Below, piece by piece: positions 35,671 through 43,468 of a DNA stretch of 64,000 nucleotides. The stretch lies in assembly GCF_017599305.1 (NCBI RefSeq), contig NZ_JAGFWR010000015.1, forward strand, positions 1 to 64,000. Reading direction: 5' to 3'. This DNA comes from Micromonospora antibiotica (GTDB lineage Bacteria; Actinomycetota; Actinomycetes; Mycobacteriales; Micromonosporaceae). Position 1 is the stretch's first letter. The number at the start of each line of letters is the position of its first letter. The translations under genes were made by a program, and so were the position numbers. The notes beneath the pieces are model-generated. The model searched no databases. It saw only the letters and a program-made list of their open reading frames with translations, and was not told where the DNA came from.

Positions 35671-36950
35671 GCGCCGACGTCGTCGTGGTCGGCGCCGGGG
35701 CCGGCGGCCTGGCCGCAGCCCGCGCGCTCGGCGCCCGCGGGCTGCGGGTGGTCGTGCTCGACCGGCAACGCACCCCCGCGTCGATCGCCAAGGGCGAGAT
35801 CCTCCAACCCGAGACGGTACGCATCCTCGACGGCTGGGGCGTGCTCGACGCCCTGCGGGCCACCGGCGCGCGTCCGGTCGACCAGCTGGCCATCCGCGAC
35901 CCGCAGGGCCGGGCACTGCTCGCCCTCGACTACGGCACCCTGCCGGGCAGCCACCGGCAGATCCTCTGCGCCGACTACGGCGACCTGCGCGGCGTACTCG
36001 CCGACGGGCTGCCCGGCACCGTCGAGCTCCGCTGGGGGCAGCGGGTCACCGGCCCACTGCGCGCCGCCGACGGCCGGGTCACCGGGGTCCGGGTCACCGG
36101 CGGCGACGGCGAACAGGACATCCCGGCGGCGCTGGTGGTCGCCGCCGACGGGATGTCCTCACCGCTGCGTAAAGCCGTCGGCATCGACGTCGAGCGGCGG
36201 GAGTACCCGCACGGCCTGGTCGCCTTCGACGTGCCCGGGGTGGAGGTGGCCGACGAGGTGTCGGCCTACCGCACCGACCGGGGGCTGTGCCTGGTCTACC
36301 CGCTGCCCGGCGGGCGCTGCCGGGTCTACGTCCAGGTGACGCCGGGCGAGTTCCGCGGCCACAGCGCCGCCGACCTGGCCGCCTGGTGCGACCGGCTGCT
36401 CGCCGGGGTGCCCGCCATCCGGCCGCTGGGGTCGGCGCTGCGGGCCAGCCTGCACCGGCGGCAACTCCTCTCCGTCTACCGGCTGCGCGCGGCGCAGCTG
36501 ACCGTGCCCGGCCTCGCCCTCGTCGGCGAGGCCGCCCACGCGGTGCACCCGATGGCGGCGCAGGGCGTCAACAGCTCACTCGCCGACGCCGAGACCCTCG
36601 CCGCCACCCTCACCGCCGACGGGGACCGTCCGGACGCCACCGGGGTGGACCGGGCACTGCGGAACTACGACACGGCCCGCCGACCCCAGCTCGACCACAT
36701 CGCCACGGTCAGCCACAACGCCGCCCGCATGATCACCAGCGTGTCGGGGCTGCCCCGGCTGCTCGGGGCGCGGATGATGCGGCGCACCGCGGCCAACCCC
36801 CGGCTGCTCGGGCTCACCGCCGGCAACCTGTCCGGCACGAACGTCCGACCGCTGTCCCTGGTCGACCGGATCTACCAGCTCGGGCTGCTCACCGACCGGC
36901 ACGCCCACCCGCCCGTCCCGCCGGCCCCGCAACGAAGTGAGCGACGATGA
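35667..36950 (+). CDS. FAD-dependent monooxygenase (PHBH/UbiH-like), candidate prenyl epoxidase
   Basis: A 427-residue flavoprotein. The FAD-binding GxGxxG is G9-x-G11-x-x-G14 (VVVGAGAGGLAA), and the second FAD contact is GEAAHAVHP at about residue 290, with AAQGVNSSLADAETLA after it. The family adds oxygen to aromatic rings or epoxidises alkenes; geranylgeranyl reductases are relatives. Position between the cyclase and aminotransferase in a tight operon favours epoxidation of the prenyl chain before cyclisation (inference). The C-terminal 100 residues are helical and may sit at the membrane. ATG overlaps the cyclase stop. Confidence 0.9.
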   Translation: MSADVVVVGAGAGGLAAARALGARGLRVVVLDRQRTPASIAKGEILQPETVRILDGWGVLDALRATGARPVDQLAIRDPQGRALLALDYGTLPGSHRQILCADYGDLRGVLADGLPGTVELRWGQRVTGPLRAADGRVTGVRVTGGDGEQDIPAALVVAADGMSSPLRKAVGIDVERREYPHGLVAFDVPGVEVADEVSAYRTDRGLCLVYPLPGGRCRVYVQVTPGEFRGHSAADLAAWCDRLLAGVPAIRPLGSALRASLHRRQLLSVYRLRAAQLTVPGLALVGEAAHAVHPMAAQGVNSSLADAETLAATLTADGDRPDATGVDRALRNYDTARRPQLDHIATVSHNAARMITSVSGLPRLLGARMMRRTAANPRLLGLTAGNLSGTNVRPLSLVDRIYQLGLLTDRHAHPPVPPAPQRSERR

Positions 36951-37972
36951 CCACTGCCACCACCGTCGGCACCCAGCCGCCGGCCGACCTGTCGATGAAC
37001 GAGACGCCGTACCCGCCGCTGCCGAGCATCCGACGGATCGTCGAGGACGGGGCCGCCGCCCTCCAGCGGTACCCGGACCGCACCGCCGCCGCACTGCGGG
37101 GCACCCTGGCCGCACGGTTGGGCGTGGGACCGGAGGCGATCCTCGTCGGGCCCGGCTCGGCCGGACTGTGCCAACACCTCGTCCAGGCGCTCGGGCCGCG
37201 CCCCGAGGTGGTCCACCCGGCACTGTCCTTCGAGGGCTACCCGCTGATCATCGGCAACGTCGGGGCCCGGGGCGTGCCGGTGCCGATGGACGGCTACCGC
37301 CACGACCTGCCCGCCATGGCCGCCGCCGTGACCGACCAGACCCGGTGCGTGCTGCTGTGCAACCCCAACAACCCGACCGGGGCGGCGCTGCACCGCGACG
37401 AGATCGACGACTTCCTGGCCCGGATCCCGGCCGACGTACCGGTGATCATCGACGAGGCGTACCGGGAGTTCGTCACCGACCCGCAGGTGCCCGACGGGAC
37501 GGACCTCTACCGCGCCCACGACAACGTCTGCGTCCTGCGCACCTTCTCCAAGGCGTACGGGCTGGCCGCGCTGCGCGTCGGCTACGCGGTGGTGCCACCC
37601 CGGGTGACGCCGCTGGCCGGCATGGTGGGCGCGGTGTTCTTCCCGAACAGCCTGGCCCAGGCCGCGGCGGTGGCGAGCCTCGACGAGGCGGTCACCCCCG
37701 AACTGACCCGACGCTGCGCCGAACTGGCGGCGTCGCGTACCCGGCTGATCGACGGTCTGCGTGGCCTCGGCCTCACCGTGGCCCCCAGCGAGGCGAACTT
37801 CGTCTGGCTGCCGCTGGGGGAGCGGGCGGTGCCGTTCGCCGAACGGGCCCGCGAGGCCGGCATCCTGGTGATGGCCCTGCCCGGCGCGGGGGTGCGGATC
37901 ACCGTCGGCACGGACGAGGCGAACGACCGGCTGTGCGCGTTCGCCCGGACCGCCCTGGCCGCCGGGCTCTGA
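36947..37972 (+). CDS. PLP aminotransferase, histidinol-phosphate aminotransferase-like (fold type I)
   Basis: A 341-residue class I/II aminotransferase. The PLP Lys is K202 in TFSKAYGLAALRVGY, and NPNNPTG and IIDEAYREF give the cofactor-binding Asn and Asp-x-x-Tyr. The N-terminus SMNETPYPPLP resembles the HisC family. A true HisC would sit with his genes; here it ends the terpenoid operon with a 4-bp overlap, so it more likely aminates a cluster ketone or aldehyde or supplies an amino-acid-derived unit. The operon ends 39 bp before the convergent KAS III-like gene. Confidence 0.92.
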   Translation: MTTATTVGTQPPADLSMNETPYPPLPSIRRIVEDGAAALQRYPDRTAAALRGTLAARLGVGPEAILVGPGSAGLCQHLVQALGPRPEVVHPALSFEGYPLIIGNVGARGVPVPMDGYRHDLPAMAAAVTDQTRCVLLCNPNNPTGAALHRDEIDDFLARIPADVPVIIDEAYREFVTDPQVPDGTDLYRAHDNVCVLRTFSKAYGLAALRVGYAVVPPRVTPLAGMVGAVFFPNSLAQAAAVASLDEAVTPELTRRCAELAASRTRLIDGLRGLGLTVAPSEANFVWLPLGERAVPFAERAREAGILVMALPGAGVRITVGTDEANDRLCAFARTALAAGL

Positions 37973-38011
37973 CCGGCCGGTGCGGCGTGCCCACCGTCCG
38001 GGCCGGAGTCG

Positions 38012-39025
38012 TCACCGGTCGGGCCGTCCCGCGCCGGTCGGGTCGGCGTCGTCCCAGCTGACCAGGCAGAGGTAGCGCAGGTCGGGGTCGTAGTCGGCGG
38101 CCACCACCGGCCCGGACCGGTCCGGGCCGGCGAGCCGGTCCAGCAGGGTCCACCACAGGCCGGTGACCGGCTGCCCCGGCGGCGTGACGTGCACCCCCTC
38201 GACGGGATGCGCCGGCCAGGCAGTGGCGAGGTCGGCGCTCAGCACCACCCGGCCGTCGGGGTGGCCGGCCGACAGCGCGGCCAGTTCGGACCCGGCCAGC
38301 GCGGCGACCTCGTCGGCGGCCACGTCCGGGTGCTGGCGTACGACGCCCACCCGGGCCGTGATGTCCAGGACGTCACCGGTGGAGCCCGCCGGGCCGGTGG
38401 TGCCGGGTCCACCTCGTACCCCGGCGGCCACCGGCTCCTCCGCTGCGGCGGGAGCCGCGGACGGCACCGGGCCCGGTGCGGGGACCGGCCCGTTGGTGCG
38501 GTAGAGCAGGGCGACCCCCTGGTGCCGGGCCGGAGCGGGGGCGGACGTGGCGTAGGGCACGACGGTCTGTTCGACGACGATCAGCAGGACCCGTCGGCAC
38601 CCGCCCGACGACGCGTACGCCCGGGCGAGCCGCAGCGCACTGAAGGCCGCCGCCGAGCCCTGGTCGCAGACGGCGAACGACAGCGGGGTCCCCGGGCAGA
38701 CGTGGCTCAGGTAGGTGGCGGTGGCCCGGCCGGGCAGCATGTCGTGCCGGGAGAACGCCAGGACGAGCAGGTCCACCGGTTCGTCCGGCGTGACGAGCGC
38801 CCGGATCAACGCCTCGGCCATCTCCGCGTAGGACTGCCCCAGCGACCCGGACGCCGTGTCGAACAGGCCGGCCGGCACCTCCCGCCCGTCCTGGCGGGCC
38901 AGGTCCGTCAGGTAGCGCCGGGACTGCTCCCGGTGGGCCGGGTCGTGCAGCAGCGCGGCCGGCCCGGGGAAGGCCCGCCGGGCGGCCCGGATCAGGTGCA
39001 GGTCGGTCGGCGGGGCTGCCGGCAC
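38012..39025 (-). CDS. KAS III-fold protein without a recognisable His/Asn pair
   Basis: A 337-residue thiolase-fold protein. The nucleophile region SFAVCDQGSAAAFSALRLA gives Cys120. The second half has a Pro/Ala/Gly-rich insert (about residues 178-216) and I find no PHxxN-type His or matching Asn, so the usual decarboxylating residues seem absent. It may be an acyltransferase or a non-catalytic partner of the complete KAS III encoded just upstream (82-bp gap, same strand). GTG at 39025 follows AAGGAG closely. Confidence 0.75.
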   Translation of the reverse strand: MPAAPPTDLHLIRAARRAFPGPAALLHDPAHREQSRRYLTDLARQDGREVPAGLFDTASGSLGQSYAEMAEALIRALVTPDEPVDLLVLAFSRHDMLPGRATATYLSHVCPGTPLSFAVCDQGSAAAFSALRLARAYASSGGCRRVLLIVVEQTVVPYATSAPAPARHQGVALLYRTNGPVPAPGPVPSAAPAAAEEPVAAGVRGGPGTTGPAGSTGDVLDITARVGVVRQHPDVAADEVAALAGSELAALSAGHPDGRVVLSADLATAWPAHPVEGVHVTPPGQPVTGLWWTLLDRLAGPDRSGPVVAADYDPDLRYLCLVSWDDADPTGAGRPDR

Positions 39026-39107
39026 GGTTCTCCTTCCTCACACCGGTCGGCACGCGCCGACCGGCTTCGCACCCGTCGGCACGCGCCGACCGGTCCCTGT
39101 GGCGCGG

Positions 39108-40055
39108 TCAGTGGGCGAAGACCATGGCGGCGAAGGTGGCGCCGTCCCCGGCCCCGACGGCGGCGACCAGGTAGCGGTCACCGGGGTCCAGCAGCCCCCG
39201 CTCGCGCGCCGTCAGGTAGTTGGCGAACGCGTCCGCGCAGAAGACGTGACCGGTGTCCCGGACGTTGTCCAGCAGCACCCGGTCGCGGGGGAGCCCGATC
39301 AGCCGGCACAGCCGGTGCCACGTCACGACGTTGACGTTGTGCGGCAGCACCAGCCGGATGTCGTCCAGGGTGACCCCGGCCACCGCCAGGGCCCGCCCGA
39401 TCACCTCCGCCAACGCCGGCCGGTACTCGCGCTGGAACTGGGCCCCGGACGCGCCACCGGCGACGTCGAACTCGCCCCGCTGCGCGCACGCGTAGCCGAG
39501 CAGCCGGTCCCGGGGCCCGTCGGCGCTGACCAGGCACGCGGACGCCCCCTCACTGAAGACCGAGGTCTCCGGGATGAACTGGGCGTCCCGGGTGAACGCC
39601 TTCTCCCCGGTGAGGACCAGCGCCAACGGGCCGTCGCCCGGCCCGTGCCGGCCGGGTGGTTCGGCGGCCAGCAGCCGGCCGGCCATCTCGATCGCGAGCA
39701 ACGCGCTGGCACACGACTGCTGGGTCAGGGTGAAGGCGACCGCGTGGCCGAGCCCCAGCGCGCGGCAGACGTCGTGCAGCGGGTTGACCGGGTACGGCGT
39801 GACGACGGGAAACGCCCGCCCGTACAGGACGAACCGGACCCGGTGTTCCTGCCCACGCAGGGCGGTGAGCCCGGTCGCGGCGTGCAGTAGCAGGTCGTGC
39901 AGCGACAGGTCGGGGTCGCGGCGCACCTGGTCCAGGCCGTGGAACCGGCGGAACAACCGGACCTGCATGTCGGTCAGCTCCAGCGGGCCGGCCAGGCTCT
40001 CGATCGGGACCCGGCGCTGGGGGAGGTGGACCGCGACCGCGTCGAGGGCCGTCAT
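39108..40055 (-). CDS. KAS III-like 3-oxoacyl-ACP synthase (FabH family)
   Basis: A 315-residue condensing enzyme with the full triad: Cys115 (TQQSCASALL), His239 (VLPHNVNVVTW) and Asn264 (DNVRDTGHVF). FabH-like secondary-metabolism enzymes start chains, release them onto small nucleophiles, or transfer acyl groups to sugars and polyketides (CerJ type). It is the first gene of a two-gene leftward operon with the KAS III-fold partner, and is divergent from GT1(2). The ribosome site before ATG 40055 is weak. Confidence 0.9.
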   Translation of the reverse strand: MTALDAVAVHLPQRRVPIESLAGPLELTDMQVRLFRRFHGLDQVRRDPDLSLHDLLLHAATGLTALRGQEHRVRFVLYGRAFPVVTPYPVNPLHDVCRALGLGHAVAFTLTQQSCASALLAIEMAGRLLAAEPPGRHGPGDGPLALVLTGEKAFTRDAQFIPETSVFSEGASACLVSADGPRDRLLGYACAQRGEFDVAGGASGAQFQREYRPALAEVIGRALAVAGVTLDDIRLVLPHNVNVVTWHRLCRLIGLPRDRVLLDNVRDTGHVFCADAFANYLTARERGLLDPGDRYLVAAVGAGDGATFAAMVFAH

Positions 40056-40110
40056 GCCGACGGTGCCGACCGTGGCCGCTCGACGGCCGGTGCCCGGCGT
40101 CGGCCGGCCA

Positions 40111-40118
40111 CCATTGTC
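40111..40118 (+). promoter_or_regulatory. CCATTGTC element upstream of GT1(2)
   Basis: This 8-mer matches exactly the -35 part of the two promoters at 41381 and 43366. Here the base pattern 18 nt later (gtggac) is not a good -10, so it may be a decayed promoter or part of a control site for the divergent KAS III and glycosyltransferase genes. Confidence 0.35.
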
Positions 40119-40232
40119 GGCCCGTCACCAAACACAGTGGACGACGCCGCCCGGTGTCGTTGCTCGTCGACCGCCACGCGTCGAATCCCATCAGCGGCGT
40201 CCGCCGCTGTCAACGCGTGCCACAATATCGAC

Positions 40233-41414
40233 GTGGCCCGCTTCCTGTTCGTCGTCCTGCCGGTGGCGTCCCATCTCAACGCCCCGCTCGCCATCGGTCA
40301 GGCGCTCCAGGCGGCGGGGCACGAGGTGGCCTGGTGCGGGCCCCGCAGCGACCTGCGACCGCTGATCGGCCCCGACGCGACCCTCTACCCGACCGGCAAG
40401 CGGTACTTCCGCCTCGACGGCGAGACCGGCATGGCCTCGGTGCGCAGCCTCTGGGAGGGGCACGTGTTGCCGGTCAACCGGTTCATCCGCGACGCCGCCG
40501 ACCAAGCCGTCGCGCACCACCGGCCGGACGTCGTCGTCGTCGACCAGTACGCGCTGGCCGGCGCGCTGGCCGCGTACCGGTACGGGGTGCCGTGGGCCAC
40601 CTTCTGCGTCGGCACCCTGGAACTCACCCCGCCGGACCTGCCCGAGTTCGACGAGTGGGTACGCGGCCAGCTCACCCGGGTCTGGGCGATGACCGACCTG
40701 CCGGTCGACGAGACGATCGACCTGCGCTTCTCGCCGTACCTGGTGCTCGGGTTGACCAGCACGGCGTTGACGGGCGCGACGCCGCTGCCGGCGCGGTGCG
40801 TGCTGACCGGCCCGGCGCTGGGCCACCGGCCCGACGCGCCGGCCTTCGACTGGGACGCCTGGGACCGGTCCCGCCGGCACGTGCTGGTCACCGTCGGGAC
40901 GATGGCCGAGCACCTGGCCCGGGACTTCTTCCAGCGGATGCTGGCGGCCACGGCACCGCTCGCCGACCGGGTGCAGGTGGTGCTCACGGCCTCGACCGAC
41001 CTGCTGCCCGACCCGCCCGCGCACGTGCTGGTGGCCCCCCGGGTGCCGGTGCTGGAGCTGATGCCCCACCTCGACGCGCTGGTCTCCCACGGTGGGCTGG
41101 GCACGGTGACCGAGGCGCTGGCGCACGGCGTCCCGGTGGTCGTCGCGCCGATCCGGCACGACCATCCGATGGTGGCCCGGCAGGTGACCGACGCGGGCGC
41201 CGGCATCGAGGTGTCGTTCGGGTCGGCCACCCCGGCGGAGCTCACCGCCGCGCTCACCGCCGTCCTCGACGGGCCGGGCTACCGGGCGCAGGCCCGCCGG
41301 GTCGGTGAGTCGTTCGCCGCGGCCGGGGGCGCGACGGCCGCCGCCCGGCACCTCGCCGCCCTGGCCGGTCGACCCGTCGACCATTGTCCTACGGGTACGC
41401 CCACACTAGCCTGA
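40233..41414 (+). CDS. GT1 (MGT-like) glycosyltransferase (2)
   Basis: A 393-residue GT-B enzyme. The N-terminus FLFVVLPVASHLNAPLAIGQ carries the acceptor-site His, and the C-terminal donor site is SHGGLGTVTEALAHGVPVVV followed by the DHPMVARQ segment. It resembles macrolide and aglycone glycosyltransferases. GTG at 40233 is chosen to start at the first beta strand; no ribosome site precedes it, so a leaderless message is possible. It is the first of four rightward genes leading to the exporter and acyl-AMP ligase. With GT1(1) and the GT2 it implies two or three sugars on the product, or tailoring steps on separate intermediates. Confidence 0.9.
   Translation: MARFLFVVLPVASHLNAPLAIGQALQAAGHEVAWCGPRSDLRPLIGPDATLYPTGKRYFRLDGETGMASVRSLWEGHVLPVNRFIRDAADQAVAHHRPDVVVVDQYALAGALAAYRYGVPWATFCVGTLELTPPDLPEFDEWVRGQLTRVWAMTDLPVDETIDLRFSPYLVLGLTSTALTGATPLPARCVLTGPALGHRPDAPAFDWDAWDRSRRHVLVTVGTMAEHLARDFFQRMLAATAPLADRVQVVLTASTDLLPDPPAHVLVAPRVPVLELMPHLDALVSHGGLGTVTEALAHGVPVVVAPIRHDHPMVARQVTDAGAGIEVSFGSATPAELTAALTAVLDGPGYRAQARRVGESFAAAGGATAAARHLAALAGRPVDHCPTGTPTLA
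41384..41412 (+). promoter_or_regulatory. Promoter of the ABC exporter
   Basis: TTGTCC (41384-41389) and TAGCCT (41407-41412) are spaced by 17 bases, close to the sigma-70-type consensus. The extended element CCATTGTC, an 18-nt gap and TAGCCTGA recurs unchanged in layout upstream of the acyl-AMP ligase. It lies 80 bases before the ATPase start. Confidence 0.65.
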
Positions 41415-41492
41415 CCTGACGCACCCGCACGGGTGTCGCCGTCCATGGTCGACACTCCCGTGGCCCGGCGTCGTCCCGCCCGAGGAGGCTCG

Positions 41493-42473
41493 ATGATCGA
41501 GGCCACCGGCCTGCGCAAGTCCTACCGGGTCGGGCGTGGCCGCAGCGCCGGCACGGTCGAGGCGGTGCGCGGGGTCGACTTCGCGGTGGCCCGCGGCGAG
41601 ATCGTCGGCTTTCTCGGCCCCAACGGTGCGGGCAAGTCCACCACCATGCGGATGCTGGCCACCCTGATCCGCCCCGACGGGGGTAGGGCGACGATCGCGG
41701 GGGTCGACCTGCTGCGGGCACCCGCCCAGGTCCGCCGGCAGATCGGCTTCGTGGCCCAGGCCAGTGGCACCTACGACGACTCGACCGCCCGCCGCGACCT
41801 GGTGCTCCAGGCCCGGCTGTACGGCTTCGGCAAGGCCGAGGCGCAGCGCCGGGCCGAGGCGGCGATCGGGGCGTTCCAGCTCGGCGACTTCGCCGACCGC
41901 CGGATCAGGACCTACTCGGGTGGGCAGCGGCGGCGGCTCGACGTGGCGCTCGGGGTGATCCACTCGCCGCAGGTCATCTTCCTCGACGAGCCGACCGCCG
42001 GGCTGGACCCGCCCAGCCGGGTGCGGATGTGGCAGGAGGTCCGGCGACTGCGGGCGGAGGGGATGACCGTCTTCCTCACCACGCACTACCTCGACGAGGC
42101 CGACACCCTGTGCGACCGGGTGTCCATCATCGACGGCGGCCTGATCGTCGCCGAGGGCACCCCGTCGGATCTCAAGCGGGAGATCTCCGGGGACGTGGTC
42201 GCGGTCGACCTCAACCGGGCCGGTGTGGTCGACGACGTCACCGACAATGACCTGCCGGTCGCCACGAAGCTGCTGACCGAGCAGCCCTACGTGCACTCGT
42301 CCGAGGTGGTCGACGGCACCCTGCGGCTCTATGTGGACAGCGCCGCCACCGCCATCCCGCAGATCATGCGCACCCTGCTGGGCCGGGGGATCGAGCCCGG
42401 GGCGATCGAGGCCCGCCGACCCAGCCTCGACGACGTCTTCCTGGCCAAGACCGGCCGCTCGCTCGAGGAGTGA
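41493..42473 (+). CDS. ABC transporter ATPase, DrrA-like drug exporter
   Basis: A 326-residue ATPase with Walker A GPNGAGKST, Q-loop VAQASGTYD, signature TYSGGQRRR, Walker B VIFLDEPTAGLD and the switch His in TTHYLDEA. A C-terminal domain of about 90 residues is typical of DrrA/antibiotic-efflux ATPases. GAGGAG sits five bases before ATG 41493. It pairs with the permease encoded 23 bp downstream; together they should export the cluster product and may confer self-resistance. Confidence 0.95.
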   Translation: MIEATGLRKSYRVGRGRSAGTVEAVRGVDFAVARGEIVGFLGPNGAGKSTTMRMLATLIRPDGGRATIAGVDLLRAPAQVRRQIGFVAQASGTYDDSTARRDLVLQARLYGFGKAEAQRRAEAAIGAFQLGDFADRRIRTYSGGQRRRLDVALGVIHSPQVIFLDEPTAGLDPPSRVRMWQEVRRLRAEGMTVFLTTHYLDEADTLCDRVSIIDGGLIVAEGTPSDLKREISGDVVAVDLNRAGVVDDVTDNDLPVATKLLTEQPYVHSSEVVDGTLRLYVDSAATAIPQIMRTLLGRGIEPGAIEARRPSLDDVFLAKTGRSLEE

Positions 42474-42496
42474 CCACCGGTGCGAGAGGAGCCGCA

Positions 42497-43261
42497 GTGA
42501 AACTGGTCCGCGACACCTGGCTGATCTTCCAGCAGGAGGTCGGCCTGATGGTGCGCAACCCGGTGATGGTGGCGTTCAGCCTGGCCCAGCCGATCACCTA
42601 TCTGGTGCTGTTCGCCCCGTTCCTCAAGGTGGTGATGGTCGACCGGGGTGCCTCCTCGTACGCGGACGCGTACCGCATCTACGTGCCCGGACTGTTCGTG
42701 GCGATGGGCCTGTTCGGTGGGCTGTTCGCCGGCTACGGGCTGCTCAGTGCCCTGCGTGCCGGCATCATCGACCGGTGCCGGGTGACCCCGGTCAGCCGCA
42801 CGGCGCTGCTGCTGGGCCGGGCCCTGATGCACGTCTGCCTGAACGTGGTGCAGGCGGTGATCATCACGCTCGTGGCGCTGCCGTTCGGGCTGCGGGTGCA
42901 CCTGGGCAACCTGCTCATCTCCTACGCGTTGCTGTCGGTGATGGTGCTGCTGAGCACCTCGATCTCGTACGACATCGCGCTGCTGGTGCGCAACGAGAAC
43001 AGCCTCGGTGTGCTGGTGAACACCGTCGGCCAGCCGATCTCGCTGCTCGCCGGGGTGCTCATCCCGCTGGTGCTGGCCCCGCTGTGGATCCAGCAGGTCG
43101 CGGTCTGGAACCCGTTCGCCTGGGCCACCAACGGCATGCGGGCGCTGTTCAACGGTCAGATCGGCCAACCCGTGGTCTGGCAGGGTGCGCTCATCATGAT
43201 CGGGTTGGCGGCGGTCAGCCTGGTCTGGTCGTCGCACCTGTTCAACCGTGAGGTCTCCTGA
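42497..43261 (+). CDS. ABC-2 type permease, DrrB-like
   Basis: A 254-residue membrane protein with six hydrophobic helices and the ABC-2 signature region (LVNTVGQPISLLAGVLIPLVLAP is the fifth helix area). It forms the pore for the ATPase encoded just upstream. GTG at 42497 is chosen because GAGGAG lies six bases upstream; the GTG overlapping the ATPase stop has no such site. Confidence 0.94.
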   Translation: MKLVRDTWLIFQQEVGLMVRNPVMVAFSLAQPITYLVLFAPFLKVVMVDRGASSYADAYRIYVPGLFVAMGLFGGLFAGYGLLSALRAGIIDRCRVTPVSRTALLLGRALMHVCLNVVQAVIITLVALPFGLRVHLGNLLISYALLSVMVLLSTSISYDIALLVRNENSLGVLVNTVGQPISLLAGVLIPLVLAPLWIQQVAVWNPFAWATNGMRALFNGQIGQPVVWQGALIMIGLAAVSLVWSSHLFNREVS

Positions 43262-43368
43262 CGCCTGCGGATCGCCGCCTGCCAGGACGGATCGCGGCCC
43301 GCGACGGGCGGACTGCGGCCTGCGACGGGCGGCGCGCGGGCCGGCGTAGCCAGGATTGATGTTGGCCA

Positions 43369-43397
43369 TTGTCTGCCGGTGGTCCGCGCTCTAGCCT
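43369..43397 (+). promoter_or_regulatory. Promoter of the acyl-AMP ligase
   Basis: TTGTCT (43369-43374) and TAGCCT (43392-43397) are spaced by 17 bases. It shares CCATTGTC, an 18-nt gap and TAGCCTGA with the ABC exporter promoter. It lies in a 207-bp gap that also holds two near-copies of a 20-bp GC-rich unit (about 43287-43332) of no clear role. Confidence 0.65.
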
Positions 43398-43468
43398 GAG
43401 CGTGTCCCAGATCGGCCGTCGCGCCGAGGTGCGGTGACCGTGAGCGTGTCAGGTGAGGAGACAACTCG

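Noticed and set aside
36947..37972. Housekeeping hisC
   Set aside because: There are no other his genes and it is translationally coupled to the terpenoid operon; only the family resemblance supports hisC.
38012..39025. Decayed KAS III pseudogene
   Set aside because: The frame is intact with good codon use and a strong ribosome site, and the Cys region is kept; loss of His/Asn fits a changed role better than decay.
43287..43332. Two near-copies of a 20-bp GC-rich unit before the acyl-AMP ligase
   Set aside because: Short, imperfect and of a composition expected by chance in this genome; no link to the promoter that follows.
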